Assembly (NCBI GenBank): GCA_963826475.1
Contig: CAWGXC010000003.1
Location: forward strand, 1,488,001-1,552,000
DNA from: RHKX01 sp963826475
Lineage (GTDB): Bacteria; Actinomycetota; Thermoleophilia; Solirubrobacterales; 70-9
Reading direction: 5' to 3'
Length of the DNA stretch: 64,000 nucleotides
In this document: positions 1 through 8,820 of the stretch, piece by piece
How positions within the stretch are numbered: position 1 is the first letter of the stretch
Layout: every line of letters begins with the position of its first letter
Made by a program: the position numbers and the translations under genes
Notes under the pieces: model-generated
What the model was told of the DNA's origin: nothing
The model's input: the letters and a program-made list of their open reading frames with translations, nothing else
Databases searched by the model: none

Positions 1-805
1 CGGTGCGCTCACGCACGGTCCGCTCGAGGATGTCACTCTGGTTCTGCAGAGCCTCCTCGGCCTGATGCTGGGTCGTGATGTCGCGCGCCGTCATATATAG
101 GCGCTGCTCCGCGGCGAAGGGGCGGATAGCCCATTCCAACCAGCGGTACTCGCCGTCAGCCCGCTTGAAGCGGTTGCGGTAGCTGGCACTCTCGGCGCCC
201 TCGACCATCCGCTCGGTCTCAGCGGCGGTGCGTTCCCGGTCCTCGGGATGGATGAAGTCGAGAATCGGTCGTGAGATCAGCTCGGTGGCCGGGTAGCCGA
301 GCGTCTCCTCCCAGGCCGGGTTCACTTCTTCGAGGTAGCCGGTGAAGCTGGCGGTCCCGAAGAGGTCCAGCGAGAGGGCGAAGTGTCGGTCCACCTTCGC
401 CTCGAGCTCACGGCGTCCGTCGACGAACTTGCCGAGCACGCCACCGACGATGAGGAATGCGGTGGTCTCGGTCGCGATGCCGAAGATGCCGATGCTCTGA
501 TCCGTGGTGACGTCCGAACCGGCCGCGAGCCCGAGCGCGAACGCCGCGGCCGCCAATCCGCCGCGGAGCCCGAACTCCATGGCACAGATCGCGATCGGGA
601 TCACGAAGAGAACCAGGGTCGCGTCACCGACACCCGCAGCGTCCGCCGTGGCTGCGCCGGCGACCCTGGCGACGAAGACCGCAATGAACAGGAATGCGGC
701 GAGGCCGGCCACGAACCAGGTGGGGATCCGCTGATCCATCCACCGGTGCAGGAACCCCTCTCGTTCGGGAGGGGCTGCGGGTTCTTGGAGCAGGAGGGCA
801 GCCAT
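1..805 (-). CDS. membrane PAS-domain sensor, 3' part outside window
   Basis: The reading frame starts at ATG 805 and is open to the window edge, so the C-terminal output domain is missing (about 268 residues visible). Residues about 28-50 and 65-130 hold several hydrophobic helices around the stretch VLFVIPIAICAMEFGLRGG. A PAS domain follows, with EEVNPAWEETLGYPATELI and the PAC-type end RADGEYRWLEWAIRP...RDITTQHQAEEAL, leading into a coiled linker (LQNQSDILERTVRERT). Such architectures usually continue into a histidine kinase or GGDEF domain; which one cannot be seen. It is divergent from the diguanylate cyclase gene at 941, so both may belong to the same signalling theme. No convincing ribosome binding site is visible before the start. 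Confidence 0.85.
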   Translation of the reverse strand, partial: MAALLLQEPAAPPEREGFLHRWMDQRIPTWFVAGLAAFLFIAVFVARVAGAATADAAGVGDATLVLFVIPIAICAMEFGLRGGLAAAAFALGLAAGSDVTTDQSIGIFGIATETTAFLIVGGVLGKFVDGRRELEAKVDRHFALSLDLFGTASFTGYLEEVNPAWEETLGYPATELISRPILDFIHPEDRERTAAETERMVEGAESASYRNRFKRADGEYRWLEWAIRPFAAEQRLYMTARDITTQHQAEEALQNQSDILERTVRERT

Positions 806-940
806 CACATGCGCTATCGACGCCCGATCCGCGGTTGATTAGCGGACTGGACAAATTGTTGATCGCCCCTCGGTGTCGCGGGGTCCACAAATTTGCAGCC
901 GTGGCTCAAGCAGGAGGCCCCGGCGCCCGATGAAAGGTTG

Positions 941-2344
941 ATGCGGCGCGAGAGCGAGATGCGCGACGACTTCGAGGACCGTTTCTGGTTCAGCATGGTC
1001 GCGGCTGGTGGATGGGTAACGCTCCTGATGTGCCTCGTCGGGGCCTTCTACGCCGCCTTCTACGCCAGCGATGATCACCGGCTCGGCGTGTCGATCGCGA
1101 TCGCGATCGCTGCGATCGGGGGCGCCGTGGCCCTCTGGGGAATCCCCTGGCGCCGAGTGATCGCGTCGCGATGGCGAACCCACGCGTTCTTTGCTTGGAG
1201 CGTCTCCACCATCACGATCGTCGCCGTCACCGCCGCACTCGACGGTGGAATCGACAGCCCGCTCGCGCTCATGCTCTTCCTGCCGGCGGTCTTCGCCTCC
1301 CTCGCGTACCCGATTCGCCTCGTTGGCGCGGTGGCGGCTCTCGCCGTTGGAGCGGTCCTTCTGCTCTTCCTGTTCGATTCGGGTCACACGTCCAGTGACG
1401 GCTCCGTCCTCATCTTCTGTGCAGCGCTGAGCGGCACTGCGATCCTGGCGGTGTGGCAGGCCCGCAATCACGACTCCTGGCGGCGGCAGCTGGCCCGCAG
1501 CTCGAGCACCGACCCCCTGACCGGGCTGCTGAATCGACGCGGCTTCGCAGTCGCGTCTCACGCCGCGTTCGGCGCCTTGGCCCGCCACGACCGGCCGGTG
1601 ACGCTGTTGATCATCGACCTCGACTTGTTCAAGGCCTACAACGACTCCCACGGACATCACGCGGGTGACGAGCTCCTGCGCTGGATCGCTGAGCGGCTCC
1701 GCGAGGCCGTGCGTCCCACCGATTCGGTTGCGCGGTTCGGCGGCGACGAATTCGCCGTGCTGCTGCCGGACACGGACCGCGGGGCGGCCGAGGCGGTCGT
1801 CAGCCGGATCGAAGCCGCCCTGACCTCCAGGGCCACGTTCTGCCTCGGGCGGGCAAGCGCACCTGAGCATGGATCGACGTTTGACGCCCTCTACCGAATC
1901 GCCGACACCGACCTGTATCAGCGCAAGCTCCTGCGGCCCGCCGTAGCGCTCGAGGAGTCGTCCCCGGAGGCTTTGATCGAATACCGCAAGCAGCGCGTCT
2001 CGATCTCAGCTGACGCGATCCTCGCGGGCATAACCGAGGCGTTCTACGTGATCGACGACGAGTGGCGCTTCGTCTACGTGAACGAGCCGGCGGAGAAGCT
2101 GCTGGGCCACACCGCGTCGGAGCTCCTGGGTCGCAAGCTCCTGGCGCTCTTTCCCTCGACGGCCGGCTCGACGTTCGAGGAGGTGTTTCTACGCGTCCTC
2201 TCCACCGGGGCCTCCGAGACGTTCATCGAGCACTACGAGCCGCTGGGACGTTCGTTCTCCGTCAAGGCCAGCCCGCTGAACGGCGGACTCTCCGTCTACT
2301 TCCACGACATCACCGCCGACGACCCGATCGCGGCTCAGCTCTGA
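941..2344 (+). CDS. membrane diguanylate cyclase (GGDEF) with C-terminal PAS domain
   Basis: Predicted 467-residue c-di-GMP synthase. The N-terminal ~175 residues carry about six hydrophobic helices. The GGDEF domain starts at STDPLTGLLNRRGF and has the intact catalytic motif RFGGDEFAVLLP near residues 265-276. The inhibitory I-site RxxD (RPTD) sits five residues before GGDEF, so product feedback inhibition is likely. A PAS domain follows (FYVIDDEWRFVYVNEPAEKLLG, split here as FYVIDDEWRFVYVNEP and AEKLLG) and ends the protein, an order less common than PAS-GGDEF. I chose ATG 941 because GAAAGG lies just upstream; a TTG at 893 is also in frame. Its neighbour on the other strand is a truncated PAS sensor. 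Confidence 0.9.
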   Translation: MRRESEMRDDFEDRFWFSMVAAGGWVTLLMCLVGAFYAAFYASDDHRLGVSIAIAIAAIGGAVALWGIPWRRVIASRWRTHAFFAWSVSTITIVAVTAALDGGIDSPLALMLFLPAVFASLAYPIRLVGAVAALAVGAVLLLFLFDSGHTSSDGSVLIFCAALSGTAILAVWQARNHDSWRRQLARSSSTDPLTGLLNRRGFAVASHAAFGALARHDRPVTLLIIDLDLFKAYNDSHGHHAGDELLRWIAERLREAVRPTDSVARFGGDEFAVLLPDTDRGAAEAVVSRIEAALTSRATFCLGRASAPEHGSTFDALYRIADTDLYQRKLLRPAVALEESSPEALIEYRKQRVSISADAILAGITEAFYVIDDEWRFVYVNEPAEKLLGHTASELLGRKLLALFPSTAGSTFEEVFLRVLSTGASETFIEHYEPLGRSFSVKASPLNGGLSVYFHDITADDPIAAQL

Positions 2345-2368
2345 GAACCGGCGAGACGATCATCGTGG

Positions 2369-2839
2369 CTACAGGTCTTTCTCGTACCAGAAGCGGGCCA
2401 TCGTGTTGCCGTTGTAGTCCGGGATCGAGCGATACCCAGCGCTCTCGTACAGATGCTTGGCCGCCGGCTGGCGATCGCCCGTGTCGAGCCTCGCGATCGT
2501 GTAGCCGACCTCGCGCGCACGGTCCTCGAGCGCAACGAGCAGCCCCCTCGCCAGGCCTCGTCCACGCGCCTCCGGCACCACGTACATCCGCTTGATCTCG
2601 CAGGCGTGCTCTCCGATCCGTTTGAGCCCGCCGCTGGCAAGGGCGCGACCATCGGAGCGAAGCACGAGGAAGGCCCCTCCAGGGGGGCCCATCACCTGCG
2701 GTCCGGCGCCGACGGAGTGGATGGAGCCGCCGCGGTCTGCGTAGAGCTCCTCGATCTCATCCTCCATCGCCTTGACCAGCGCAAGCGCCTCCGGAGCGCT
2801 CGGGTCGCTCGACGTCACCTCGAACTCTTGCGTCTTCAT
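2369..2839 (-). CDS. GNAT-family N-acetyltransferase
   Basis: A 156-residue single-domain acetyltransferase. The acetyl-CoA binding motif A is seen as KRMYVVPEARGRGLARGLL (RxxGxA type), followed by the C-terminal GNAT signature AAKHLYESAGYRSIPDYNGN. The substrate cannot be told from sequence. I place the start at ATG 2839 rather than a codon at 2878, because CAGAAT lies six bases before this ATG, matching the near-leaderless promoter pattern of the window. It is divergent from the NTF2-like gene at 2870, only 30 bases away. Confidence 0.85.
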   Translation of the reverse strand: MKTQEFEVTSSDPSAPEALALVKAMEDEIEELYADRGGSIHSVGAGPQVMGPPGGAFLVLRSDGRALASGGLKRIGEHACEIKRMYVVPEARGRGLARGLLVALEDRAREVGYTIARLDTGDRQPAAKHLYESAGYRSIPDYNGNTMARFWYEKDL

Positions 2840-2857
2840 GGCTTCATTCTGGCCGGA

Positions 2858-2863
2858 TAGGAT
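2858..2863 (+). promoter_or_regulatory. -10 box of a leaderless promoter
   Basis: TAGGAT is followed by six bases and then the GTG start at 2870. The purine run CGGAGG directly abutting the start is too close to act as a normal ribosome binding site, so leaderless transcription is the better reading. Confidence 0.5.
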
Positions 2864-2869
2864 CGGAGG

Positions 2870-3262
2870 GTGGCCCACGAAGGGGAGATCGACGCCGAAA
2901 GCCGCGCGGCCATTCTCGCCTCGGCGGCCGACTACATCGAATCATGGCTCGACGGCGACGCTGAACGGATGGGTCGCTGCCTGCACCCGGAGCTCGTCAA
3001 GCGTGAGGTGGAATACGAAGATGACGCCGGTTCCGGCGCGCACCTCGACACGATCTCCCGCGATGACATGGTGGCGGCGACTGAAAAGGGATACGGCAAG
3101 CGCTACGAGCGCCCCTACGAGACCACGATCCTCGACGCGTTCGGCGACATCGCCACCGTGAGGGTCCTGTCCTCCGTATACATGGACTACCTGCATCTGG
3201 CCCGCCTCGATGACAAGTGGCTGCTGGTCAACGTCCTCTGGCAGCGCCGCCCGGGCAAGTGA
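2870..3262 (+). CDS. NTF2-like / lumazine-binding-like small protein
   Basis: A 130-residue cone-fold protein of the SnoaL/NTF2 superfamily, resembling the Lumazine_bd_2 group. Visible family features are the N-terminal helix with YIESWLDGDAERMGRCLHPEL and the C-terminal strand pair VRVLSSVYMDYLHLARLDDK followed by WLLVNVLWQR. Members either bind small ligands or are enzymes; no catalytic assignment is justified. The stop overlaps the GTG start of the following alpha/beta hydrolase (GTGA), so the two genes are probably co-translated. The GTG start is supported by the -10 box at 2858. Confidence 0.8.
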   Translation: MAHEGEIDAESRAAILASAADYIESWLDGDAERMGRCLHPELVKREVEYEDDAGSGAHLDTISRDDMVAATEKGYGKRYERPYETTILDAFGDIATVRVLSSVYMDYLHLARLDDKWLLVNVLWQRRPGK

Positions 3263-4164
3263 CGATCGCCGGCATCGAGCCGGCCCGCTCCGGCTATATC
3301 GAGCGCAGCGGCCAGCGGATCGCATGGCAGGAGTTCGGCGAGGGGCATGACGTCATCCTGCTGCTCCCCACCTGGTCGATCGTCCATACCGACCATTGGC
3401 GGCACCAGGTCCCCTTCCTGAGCGAGCGCCATCGGGTGATCACCTTCGACGGGCTCGGCAACGGGGCCTCAGACAGGCCAACCGACCCAGCGCTCTACGG
3501 GGACATTCCATTCGCTGACGACGGCGCTGCGGTGCTCGATGCCTGTGGCGTCGGGCGCGCCACCGTGATGGGCTCCTCGCAGGGTGGCGCCTGGGCTCTG
3601 GCCCTTGCCGCGCGGCATCCCGAGCGCGTCGACGGCGTGGTATTCATCGGGCCCGCCGTGCCGCTGGCTCCCGGGCGCCCGGAGCGAGTCGCCGCCAACG
3701 AGCAATTCATGGATGAGCTCGCCGAGCATCCGGGATGGGCCAAGTGGAATCGCGCTCATTGGCTCGCGGATTTTCCCGACTTCCTCCGTTTCTTCTTCTC
3801 GCAGTGCTTCACCGAGCCCGACTCCGAGGCGGAGATCGAGCACTTCTTCGAGATGGGCATGCAGACGACACCCGAGGTCCTGCTCGCCACCGCTGGGGTC
3901 CCCGAGCACAATCTCGATACGGAGCGCGCCGAGGAATACGCGAGTGCCCTGAGCTGCCCGGCGCTGGTGATTCACGGCGACGCCGATGCGATCAGCCCCC
4001 TTGCCCGTGGACAGAAGCTCGCCGAGCTGACCGGCGCTCAGCTGATCGTGAAGCCCGGCGGCGGGCACGAGCCCCATTGCCGAGACCCCGAACGGACCAA
4101 TGGGGTCATCGCCGGCTTTCTCGCCTCGACTGAGTCGATCCCAGCCTCTCAGCCTCCTCCCTGA
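3259..4164 (+). CDS. alpha/beta hydrolase
   Basis: A 301-residue alpha/beta hydrolase. The nucleophile elbow is GSSQGG, the acid is probably the Asp in HGDADAISP, and the base is the His in GGGHEPHC. The oxyanion region is LLLPTWSIVHTDHW rather than the common HG motif. A cap region is indicated by WAKWNRAHWLADFPDFLRFF. The substrate is unknown; esterase, epoxide hydrolase-like or C-C hydrolase roles are all possible. GTG 3259 was chosen because it overlaps the stop of the preceding NTF2-like gene by GTGA, suggesting a bicistronic unit. Confidence 0.85.
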   Translation: MTIAGIEPARSGYIERSGQRIAWQEFGEGHDVILLLPTWSIVHTDHWRHQVPFLSERHRVITFDGLGNGASDRPTDPALYGDIPFADDGAAVLDACGVGRATVMGSSQGGAWALALAARHPERVDGVVFIGPAVPLAPGRPERVAANEQFMDELAEHPGWAKWNRAHWLADFPDFLRFFFSQCFTEPDSEAEIEHFFEMGMQTTPEVLLATAGVPEHNLDTERAEEYASALSCPALVIHGDADAISPLARGQKLAELTGAQLIVKPGGGHEPHCRDPERTNGVIAGFLASTESIPASQPPP

Positions 4165-4190
4165 CCGGCCGCAGGCCGATGTTCGGACCT

Positions 4191-4577
4191 TCAATCACTC
4201 TCCGCGACCGCCGTGCAGCCGATCGAGATCAGCAAACCGAGCGGCAGCGGCACCTGCATGGTCATTCGCGCCGGCGGCTCGTCGGGGAAGAACTGAGCGA
4301 ACAGCTCGTTCATCTCCGGGAAGTCGGCTTGATCCGCGACCAACACCGTCACGTTGACAACCATGTCCGGGCGGCTGCCCGCCGCCTTCAGCACAGCTTC
4401 GAGGTTGTCGAACGCCTGACGTGCCTGCTCGCCGAACGAAGGTCCCGCCGCCTCCCCGGTCTTCGGGTCCACCCCCGGCTGCCCCGAGACGAAGACGAAT
4501 CCGCCGGCCTTGACGGCCTGCGAGTAGGGACCGATCTTCGGCGGCATCCCTGGCCCGCTGACGACCTCGCGCTTCAC
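4191..4577 (-). CDS. ridA: RidA/YjgF/UK114 family imine deaminase
   Basis: A 128-residue RidA-family protein, expected to hydrolyse reactive enamine or imine intermediates made by PLP enzymes. Family marks are the N-terminal GPYSQAVKAGGFVFVSGQ and the C-terminal PPARMTMQVPLPLGLLISIG, containing the substrate-contacting Arg. The usual acidic residue near the end (xIEAIA) is replaced by SIGCTAVAES, so it may be a RidA subfamily other than the canonical one. The GTG start at 4577 lies six bases after TAGGGT (4584-4589), a leaderless promoter configuration. Confidence 0.9.
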   Translation of the reverse strand: MKREVVSGPGMPPKIGPYSQAVKAGGFVFVSGQPGVDPKTGEAAGPSFGEQARQAFDNLEAVLKAAGSRPDMVVNVTVLVADQADFPEMNELFAQFFPDEPPARMTMQVPLPLGLLISIGCTAVAESD

Positions 4578-4583
4578 GGAGCA

Positions 4584-4589
4584 ACCCTA
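4584..4589 (-). promoter_or_regulatory. -10 box for ridA
   Basis: On the minus strand TAGGGT is followed by TGCTCC and the GTG start. No ribosome binding site is present between them. Confidence 0.5.
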
Positions 4590-4643
4590 GCGCGGGGCTC
4601 ATGCACGCTGTCCGAGCCCCGCAGCTCGAGCGCAACGACCCGC

Positions 4644-4670
4644 GCCGGCGGCCCCTAGGGTGCCGCCGGC
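4644..4670 (-). terminator. hairpin spanning the potC stop codon
   Basis: GCCGGCGGC (4644-4652) and GCCGCCGGC (4662-4670) form a perfect nine-base inverted repeat with a nine-base loop containing CCCTAGGG. The potC stop codon lies in the loop. It is a likely 3' end for the transporter transcript, without a visible U tract. Confidence 0.5.
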
Positions 4671-5500
4671 ACCTCCGGCTCGAGCGCCCCACCCCTACCC
4701 GGGTTGGCTCCACCCTCCTCCCGCGTCAGGCGATTGGCGAAGTAGACGGGAATGATCGAGAGCAGAATCACCAGGACGGCGACCACGTTGACGATCGGCA
4801 GCTGGTTGGGGCGGGAGAAGTTGGCGAAGATCCAAAGCGGCAGGGTCTGCTCACCGGTTCCGGCGGTGAACGTGGTGACGATGATCTCGTCGAAGCTGAG
4901 GCCGAAGGCGAGCAGGCCGCCTGCGACCATGGCGGTTTGGAGGTTCGGCAGCGTGATTCGCCGGAACGTCGTCCAGGGGTTCGCCCCGAGGTCGGCCGAG
5001 GCCTCCTCGAGCGAGCCCGAGAGCCTGCGCATCCTGGCGACGACGTTGTTGTAGACGACGACGATGCAGAAGGTTGCATGGCCGACGACGATCGTGAAGA
5101 GGCTCAGATCGATCCCGAGGATCTGGGTGAAGCTGGTATTCAGCGCGACGCCGGTGACGATCCCGGGCAGGGCGATGGGCAGGATCACCAGGAACGAGAT
5201 GGTCTCGCGGCCGAAGAACCGGTACCTGGCGACGGCGAGCGAGGCGAGGGTGCCGAGGACGAGCGCGATCCCGGTCGCGAGTGCGCCGGCCTCCAGCGAC
5301 AGGACGAACGCGTCGCGGGCGCCGTTGTTGTCGATCGCCTTGCCGAACCATTCGGTCGTCAGCCCCGGCGGCGGCCACTCGAACGTCAGGCTCGTGCTGA
5401 ACGCGTAGATCACGATGATCGCGATCGGGATGTAGATGAACGCGAGGGTCACCCCGGAGGCCATCCGGAGGAAGAGCTCGGTGCGCCGCGAGAGCCTCAT
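4655..5500 (-). CDS. potC: polyamine-type ABC transporter permease, PotC-like
   Basis: A 281-residue inner-membrane permease with about six transmembrane segments, starting RRTELFLRMASGVTLAFIYI. The EAA loop that contacts the ATPase is visible as LEEASADLGANPWTTFRRIT. It belongs to the PotC/YdcV group that pairs with a PotB-type permease to form the channel of spermidine/putrescine importers. It is the last gene of the potA-potD-potB-potC unit; 16 bases separate it from potB. Substrate specificity within the polyamine/opine group cannot be fixed from sequence. Confidence 0.9.
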   Translation of the reverse strand: MRLSRRTELFLRMASGVTLAFIYIPIAIIVIYAFSTSLTFEWPPPGLTTEWFGKAIDNNGARDAFVLSLEAGALATGIALVLGTLASLAVARYRFFGRETISFLVILPIALPGIVTGVALNTSFTQILGIDLSLFTIVVGHATFCIVVVYNNVVARMRRLSGSLEEASADLGANPWTTFRRITLPNLQTAMVAGGLLAFGLSFDEIIVTTFTAGTGEQTLPLWIFANFSRPNQLPIVNVVAVLVILLSIIPVYFANRLTREEGGANPGRGGALEPEVPAAP

Positions 5501-5516
5501 GTCGACCGACTGCGGC

Positions 5517-6413
5517 TCATACGTGCTCGAAGGCGCCGAGTCGCCTGGCCAGCAGCAGATAGGCGACCATGATCATGATCGGAACGGTGGCGAACGCCGC
5601 CGCCAGCGGCAGGTTGGTGGTGATGTTCGAGTAGACGACGGTGCCGATGAACTGCGTCTTGCTGACCAGCGACGGTGCGATGAAGTCGCCGAGCGTGAGC
5701 GAGAAGGTGAAGATCGAGCCGGCGACGATTGCCGGGAACGTGAGGGGCCAGAGCACGCGCCTAGCCGTGTAGGCGGGACGGGCGCCGAGGTCATCGGAGG
5801 CGCTCAGCAGCGAGTTCGGGATGCGCTCGAGTCCCGCGTAGATCGGGATGATCATGTAGGGCAGCCAGATGTAGCTCATGACCAGCCAGACGGCGACGTT
5901 GCCGTATCCCGGTCCCGACAGGCCGAAGGGATGAAGCGCCCAGTTGAGGACGCCGTCCTCGCTGAGGATCGCTCGCCAGGCGTAGACCTTGACCAGGTAG
6001 GAGGACCACAGCGGCATCAGCACCGCAACCACGAGCAACCCCTTCGACCGATTCCGCGCCACCTTTGCCATGAAGAAAGCGAGCGGCAATGCCAGCAGCG
6101 CGTCGGTGACGGTCACCGCCGCCGCGATGCCGACGGTCCGCAAGGTGATCGTCCGGTAGACCGGTTCTTCGACCAGCGTCTGGAAGTTGTGGAGCGAGTA
6201 CGTCTGCTCGACCGCTCCGCTGAGTTCACCCAAGGACCAGAAGGCCGCGATCAGCAGGACCGCAAGGGAGCCGAGATAGCCGATGACCAGCCAGCCGACC
6301 GGCCCAGCCAGCAGCGACCCGATCTGCAGCCGGGGCCGACCGTGGAAGAGGCCGGCGAGCCTGTAGCCCGCCGACCTCCGCGGCGCAGGCGCGCTGGCGC
6401 CCGACGCTTCCAC
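5517..6413 (-). CDS. potB: polyamine-type ABC transporter permease, PotB-like
   Basis: A 298-residue permease with a basic N-terminal tail and about six hydrophobic helices (for example LVIGYLGSLAVLLIAAFWSL). The EAA loop reads LLSASDDLGARPAYTARRVL. Together with PotC it forms the transmembrane pore. The start is GTG at 6413; 44 bases separate it from the end of the binding-protein gene. The order ATPase, binding protein, permease B, permease C differs from the E. coli potABCD order but is common in actinobacteria and proteobacterial ydcSTUV-like loci. Confidence 0.9.
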   Translation of the reverse strand: MEASGASAPAPRRSAGYRLAGLFHGRPRLQIGSLLAGPVGWLVIGYLGSLAVLLIAAFWSLGELSGAVEQTYSLHNFQTLVEEPVYRTITLRTVGIAAAVTVTDALLALPLAFFMAKVARNRSKGLLVVAVLMPLWSSYLVKVYAWRAILSEDGVLNWALHPFGLSGPGYGNVAVWLVMSYIWLPYMIIPIYAGLERIPNSLLSASDDLGARPAYTARRVLWPLTFPAIVAGSIFTFSLTLGDFIAPSLVSKTQFIGTVVYSNITTNLPLAAAFATVPIMIMVAYLLLARRLGAFEHV

Positions 6414-6457
6414 TCAGTCGTCCTTCACTCTTTACCCAGCTGCGGAGATCGCAGCGG

Positions 6458-7663
6458 CTAGCCCTTGATCTCCGTCCATGCCTGGTTCCAGTCGTCGTAC
6501 GTCTTGCAGACGTCACCTCGATCGTCCCCACAGTCGGAGACCGGAGTCGTCCAGTAGTAGAGGTCGTCGAGGTACTGCGCGCCATCGGCGTCGTAGATCT
6601 TGCAGTGGTTCGGATCGGCGGTCTCGTCGCACGCCTTCTCGTTGGCCGGCGCCTCGCCGAACCACTCGGCGACCTGCGCGTTGACCTTCGGGTCGGTTAT
6701 GTGGTTCATCCACATGTACATGCAGTTGGGATGTGCAGCCTTCGAGCTGACCATCCAGGTGTCCGACCAACCGGTCGATCCCTCGTCGGGGAGGACCGCG
6801 TCGACCGGCTGATTATCCGCCTGCAGGAGCTGGTTGATCACCTGCCACGTCGTGCCGATCTCGCTGTCGTCGTTCGAGAACGCCGAGATCTCCTTCGTGT
6901 AGTCGGCCCAGTACTCGCCGACGTTGGAGTTCTGCTCCTTGAGCAGGTCGATCGTGGCGTTGAACTGATCGTCGTCGAGCTCGTAGGGGTTCGTGATCCC
7001 CAGATCGGGCTGCGTCTTCATCAGGTACAAAGCCGCGTCGGCGATGTAGATCGGGCTGTCGTAGGCCGTCACCTTGCCCGCGTACTTGGACGCCTCAGCG
7101 GGGTCGAACACCGCGCTCAGCGACGTCGGCGGCGGGTTCACCGAATCGGTGTTGTACATCAGCAGGTTCGCCCCGCGACCATGGGGAATCCCGTACATCT
7201 GCCCATCGACGCTGTTGTAGGGCTGGTCCTTGAGCCCGGGGAAGATGTCCGCGTAATTGGGCACGAGATCCGTGTTGACGGGGGCAACGTCGCCGTTGTC
7301 GATCAGCCGCAGCGTCGCGTCACCGGAGGCCGAGACGCCGTCGTACTGACCGGTGCGCATCAAGTTGACCATGTCGTCGGAGGTGTTACCGATCTTGACG
7401 TTCACCTGGCAGCCGGTCTCCTTCTCGAAGTCCGTGACCCAGTCGACCTTCGGGTCGGTGGAGCCGTCCTCGGCGTAGCCGGCCCAGGCGATGATGTTCA
7501 GCTCGCCCTCGCCCTTCCCGAGTGAAGTCGGCATCGCGGCGTCGCTGCTGCTGCTGCTGCTCGAGTCGCTGCTCCCGCAGCCGACTGCGAACAGAACCAT
7601 GAAGGCACTCAGGCCCGCAACGATGAGCCAGGCCCATCGCGCAGAGCGCGCATCGGTGTTCAT
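6458..7663 (-). CDS. potD: polyamine-type substrate-binding lipoprotein, PotD-like
   Basis: A 401-residue extracytoplasmic binding protein. The N-terminus is a lipoprotein signal with lipobox LFAVGCGSS, followed by a Ser-rich linker. The mature part begins GELNIIAWAGYAEDGSTDPK, typical of PotD/PotF/YdcS periplasmic receptors, and has the hinge region YGIPHGRGANLLMYNTDSV. Four C-terminal Cys residues (ACDETADPNHCKIYD, SDCGDDRGDVCK) may form disulfides. The gene overlaps potA by four bases (ATGA), so expression is coupled to the ATPase. Confidence 0.9.
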   Translation of the reverse strand: MNTDARSARWAWLIVAGLSAFMVLFAVGCGSSDSSSSSSSDAAMPTSLGKGEGELNIIAWAGYAEDGSTDPKVDWVTDFEKETGCQVNVKIGNTSDDMVNLMRTGQYDGVSASGDATLRLIDNGDVAPVNTDLVPNYADIFPGLKDQPYNSVDGQMYGIPHGRGANLLMYNTDSVNPPPTSLSAVFDPAEASKYAGKVTAYDSPIYIADAALYLMKTQPDLGITNPYELDDDQFNATIDLLKEQNSNVGEYWADYTKEISAFSNDDSEIGTTWQVINQLLQADNQPVDAVLPDEGSTGWSDTWMVSSKAAHPNCMYMWMNHITDPKVNAQVAEWFGEAPANEKACDETADPNHCKIYDADGAQYLDDLYYWTTPVSDCGDDRGDVCKTYDDWNQAWTEIKG

Positions 7664-8757
7664 TCCATTTCCTCCTTGGATCGTTTGCCCGGGTACCCCG
7701 GATTTCTCTCTTCTCCAACGACGGCGACCGTATGCTCACGGCGCCAGCCGACCTTCACTTCCCGTCCCCTCAGACCTTCGTCCTCGTGTGTCGTCTGCTC
7801 GACGTTCTGGCGGGCCAGCTGTATCCGCCCGCCCTTCGCGAGCTCGACGTGGAACCGGGTGACCATCCCCGCGTAATGCACGTCGGTGATCGTCCCCTCC
7901 TCGACCTCGAGGCCATCGGTCGAATCCCCCTCGCGGAGCAGGCGCACCTTCTCCGGCCGGATCGTGAAGCTGCCCGCTTCCCGCTCAACGATGTTGGAGA
8001 TGCCCACGAAACCCGCTACGAACGGGTTGTCGGGACGCTCGTAGACGCTCTCGGGCTCGCCGACCTGCTCGATCCGGCCCTCGTTGAAGACGGCTATGCG
8101 GTCGGACATCGTCAGGGCCTCGTCTTGATCGTGAGTGACGTAGACGAAGGTGATTCCGACCTCCCGCTGAATCTGCTTGAGCTCGATCTGCAGCTGCTCG
8201 CGCAGCTTCAGGTCGAGCGCGCCGAGCGGCTCGTCGAGCAGCAGGACCCGTGGCCGATTGACGATCGCTCGGGCGAGCGCGACGCGCTGGCGCTGGCCAC
8301 CGGAGAGCTCGGACGGCTTGCGATCGTCGTAGCCGGAAAGGCGCACCATCTCCAGCGCCTCCGCCCGGCGGCTCTCGCGCTCTGTCCGCTCGACCTTCGC
8401 GATGCGCAACCCGTACTCGACGTTCTCGGCGACCGACATGTGCGGGAAGAGGGCGTAGTCCTGGAAGACGGTATTGACCTCGCGGTCATAGGCCGGCAGC
8501 TCGGTGACGTCGCGTCCGCCGAGCTCGATCGAGCCGCGGTCGGGAACCTCGAAGCCGGCGATCATCCGCAGCATCGTCGTCTTGCCCGAGCCGGATGGGC
8601 CGAGCATCGTGAAGAACTCGTTGCGGCGGATCTCGAGGTCCACGTCCGCGACGGCCACGACCTTGCCGTAGGTCTTGCGCACGCCCACGAGCCGGACGTC
8701 GGCGACCCCGGCGGGCGATTCCTCGATGACTGCTGTTTCGGAGACGGCCTTTGCCAA
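7660..8757 (-). CDS. potA: polyamine-type ABC transporter ATPase, PotA-like
   Basis: A 365-residue cytoplasmic ATPase energising the polyamine-type importer. Walker A is GPSGSGKTT, the signature is LSGGQRQRVALARAI, Walker B is VLLLDEPLGALD, and the H-loop is VTHDQDEAL. A C-terminal TOBE-like domain (FTIRPEKVRLL to GRIQLARQN) follows. The start is TTG 8757. A candidate promoter on the minus strand is TAGCGT about 35-40 bases upstream. Being first of four genes, it fixes the operon 5' end. Confidence 0.9.
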   Translation of the reverse strand: MAKAVSETAVIEESPAGVADVRLVGVRKTYGKVVAVADVDLEIRRNEFFTMLGPSGSGKTTMLRMIAGFEVPDRGSIELGGRDVTELPAYDREVNTVFQDYALFPHMSVAENVEYGLRIAKVERTERESRRAEALEMVRLSGYDDRKPSELSGGQRQRVALARAIVNRPRVLLLDEPLGALDLKLREQLQIELKQIQREVGITFVYVTHDQDEALTMSDRIAVFNEGRIEQVGEPESVYERPDNPFVAGFVGISNIVEREAGSFTIRPEKVRLLREGDSTDGLEVEEGTITDVHYAGMVTRFHVELAKGGRIQLARQNVEQTTHEDEGLRGREVKVGWRREHTVAVVGEERNPGYPGKRSKEEME

Positions 8758-8820
8758 TCAGTACAAAGGGGACGGGACTGGCCGGACGCTATCCGACCGT
8801 CGGGACGCTTGGGGCTGCGC

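Noticed and set aside
839..1870. Long open frame on the minus strand opposite the GGDEF gene
   Set aside because: Its translation is Arg/Asp/Gly-rich low complexity with no domain, typical of antisense frames in GC-rich coding DNA; the plus strand has clear GGDEF and PAS motifs.
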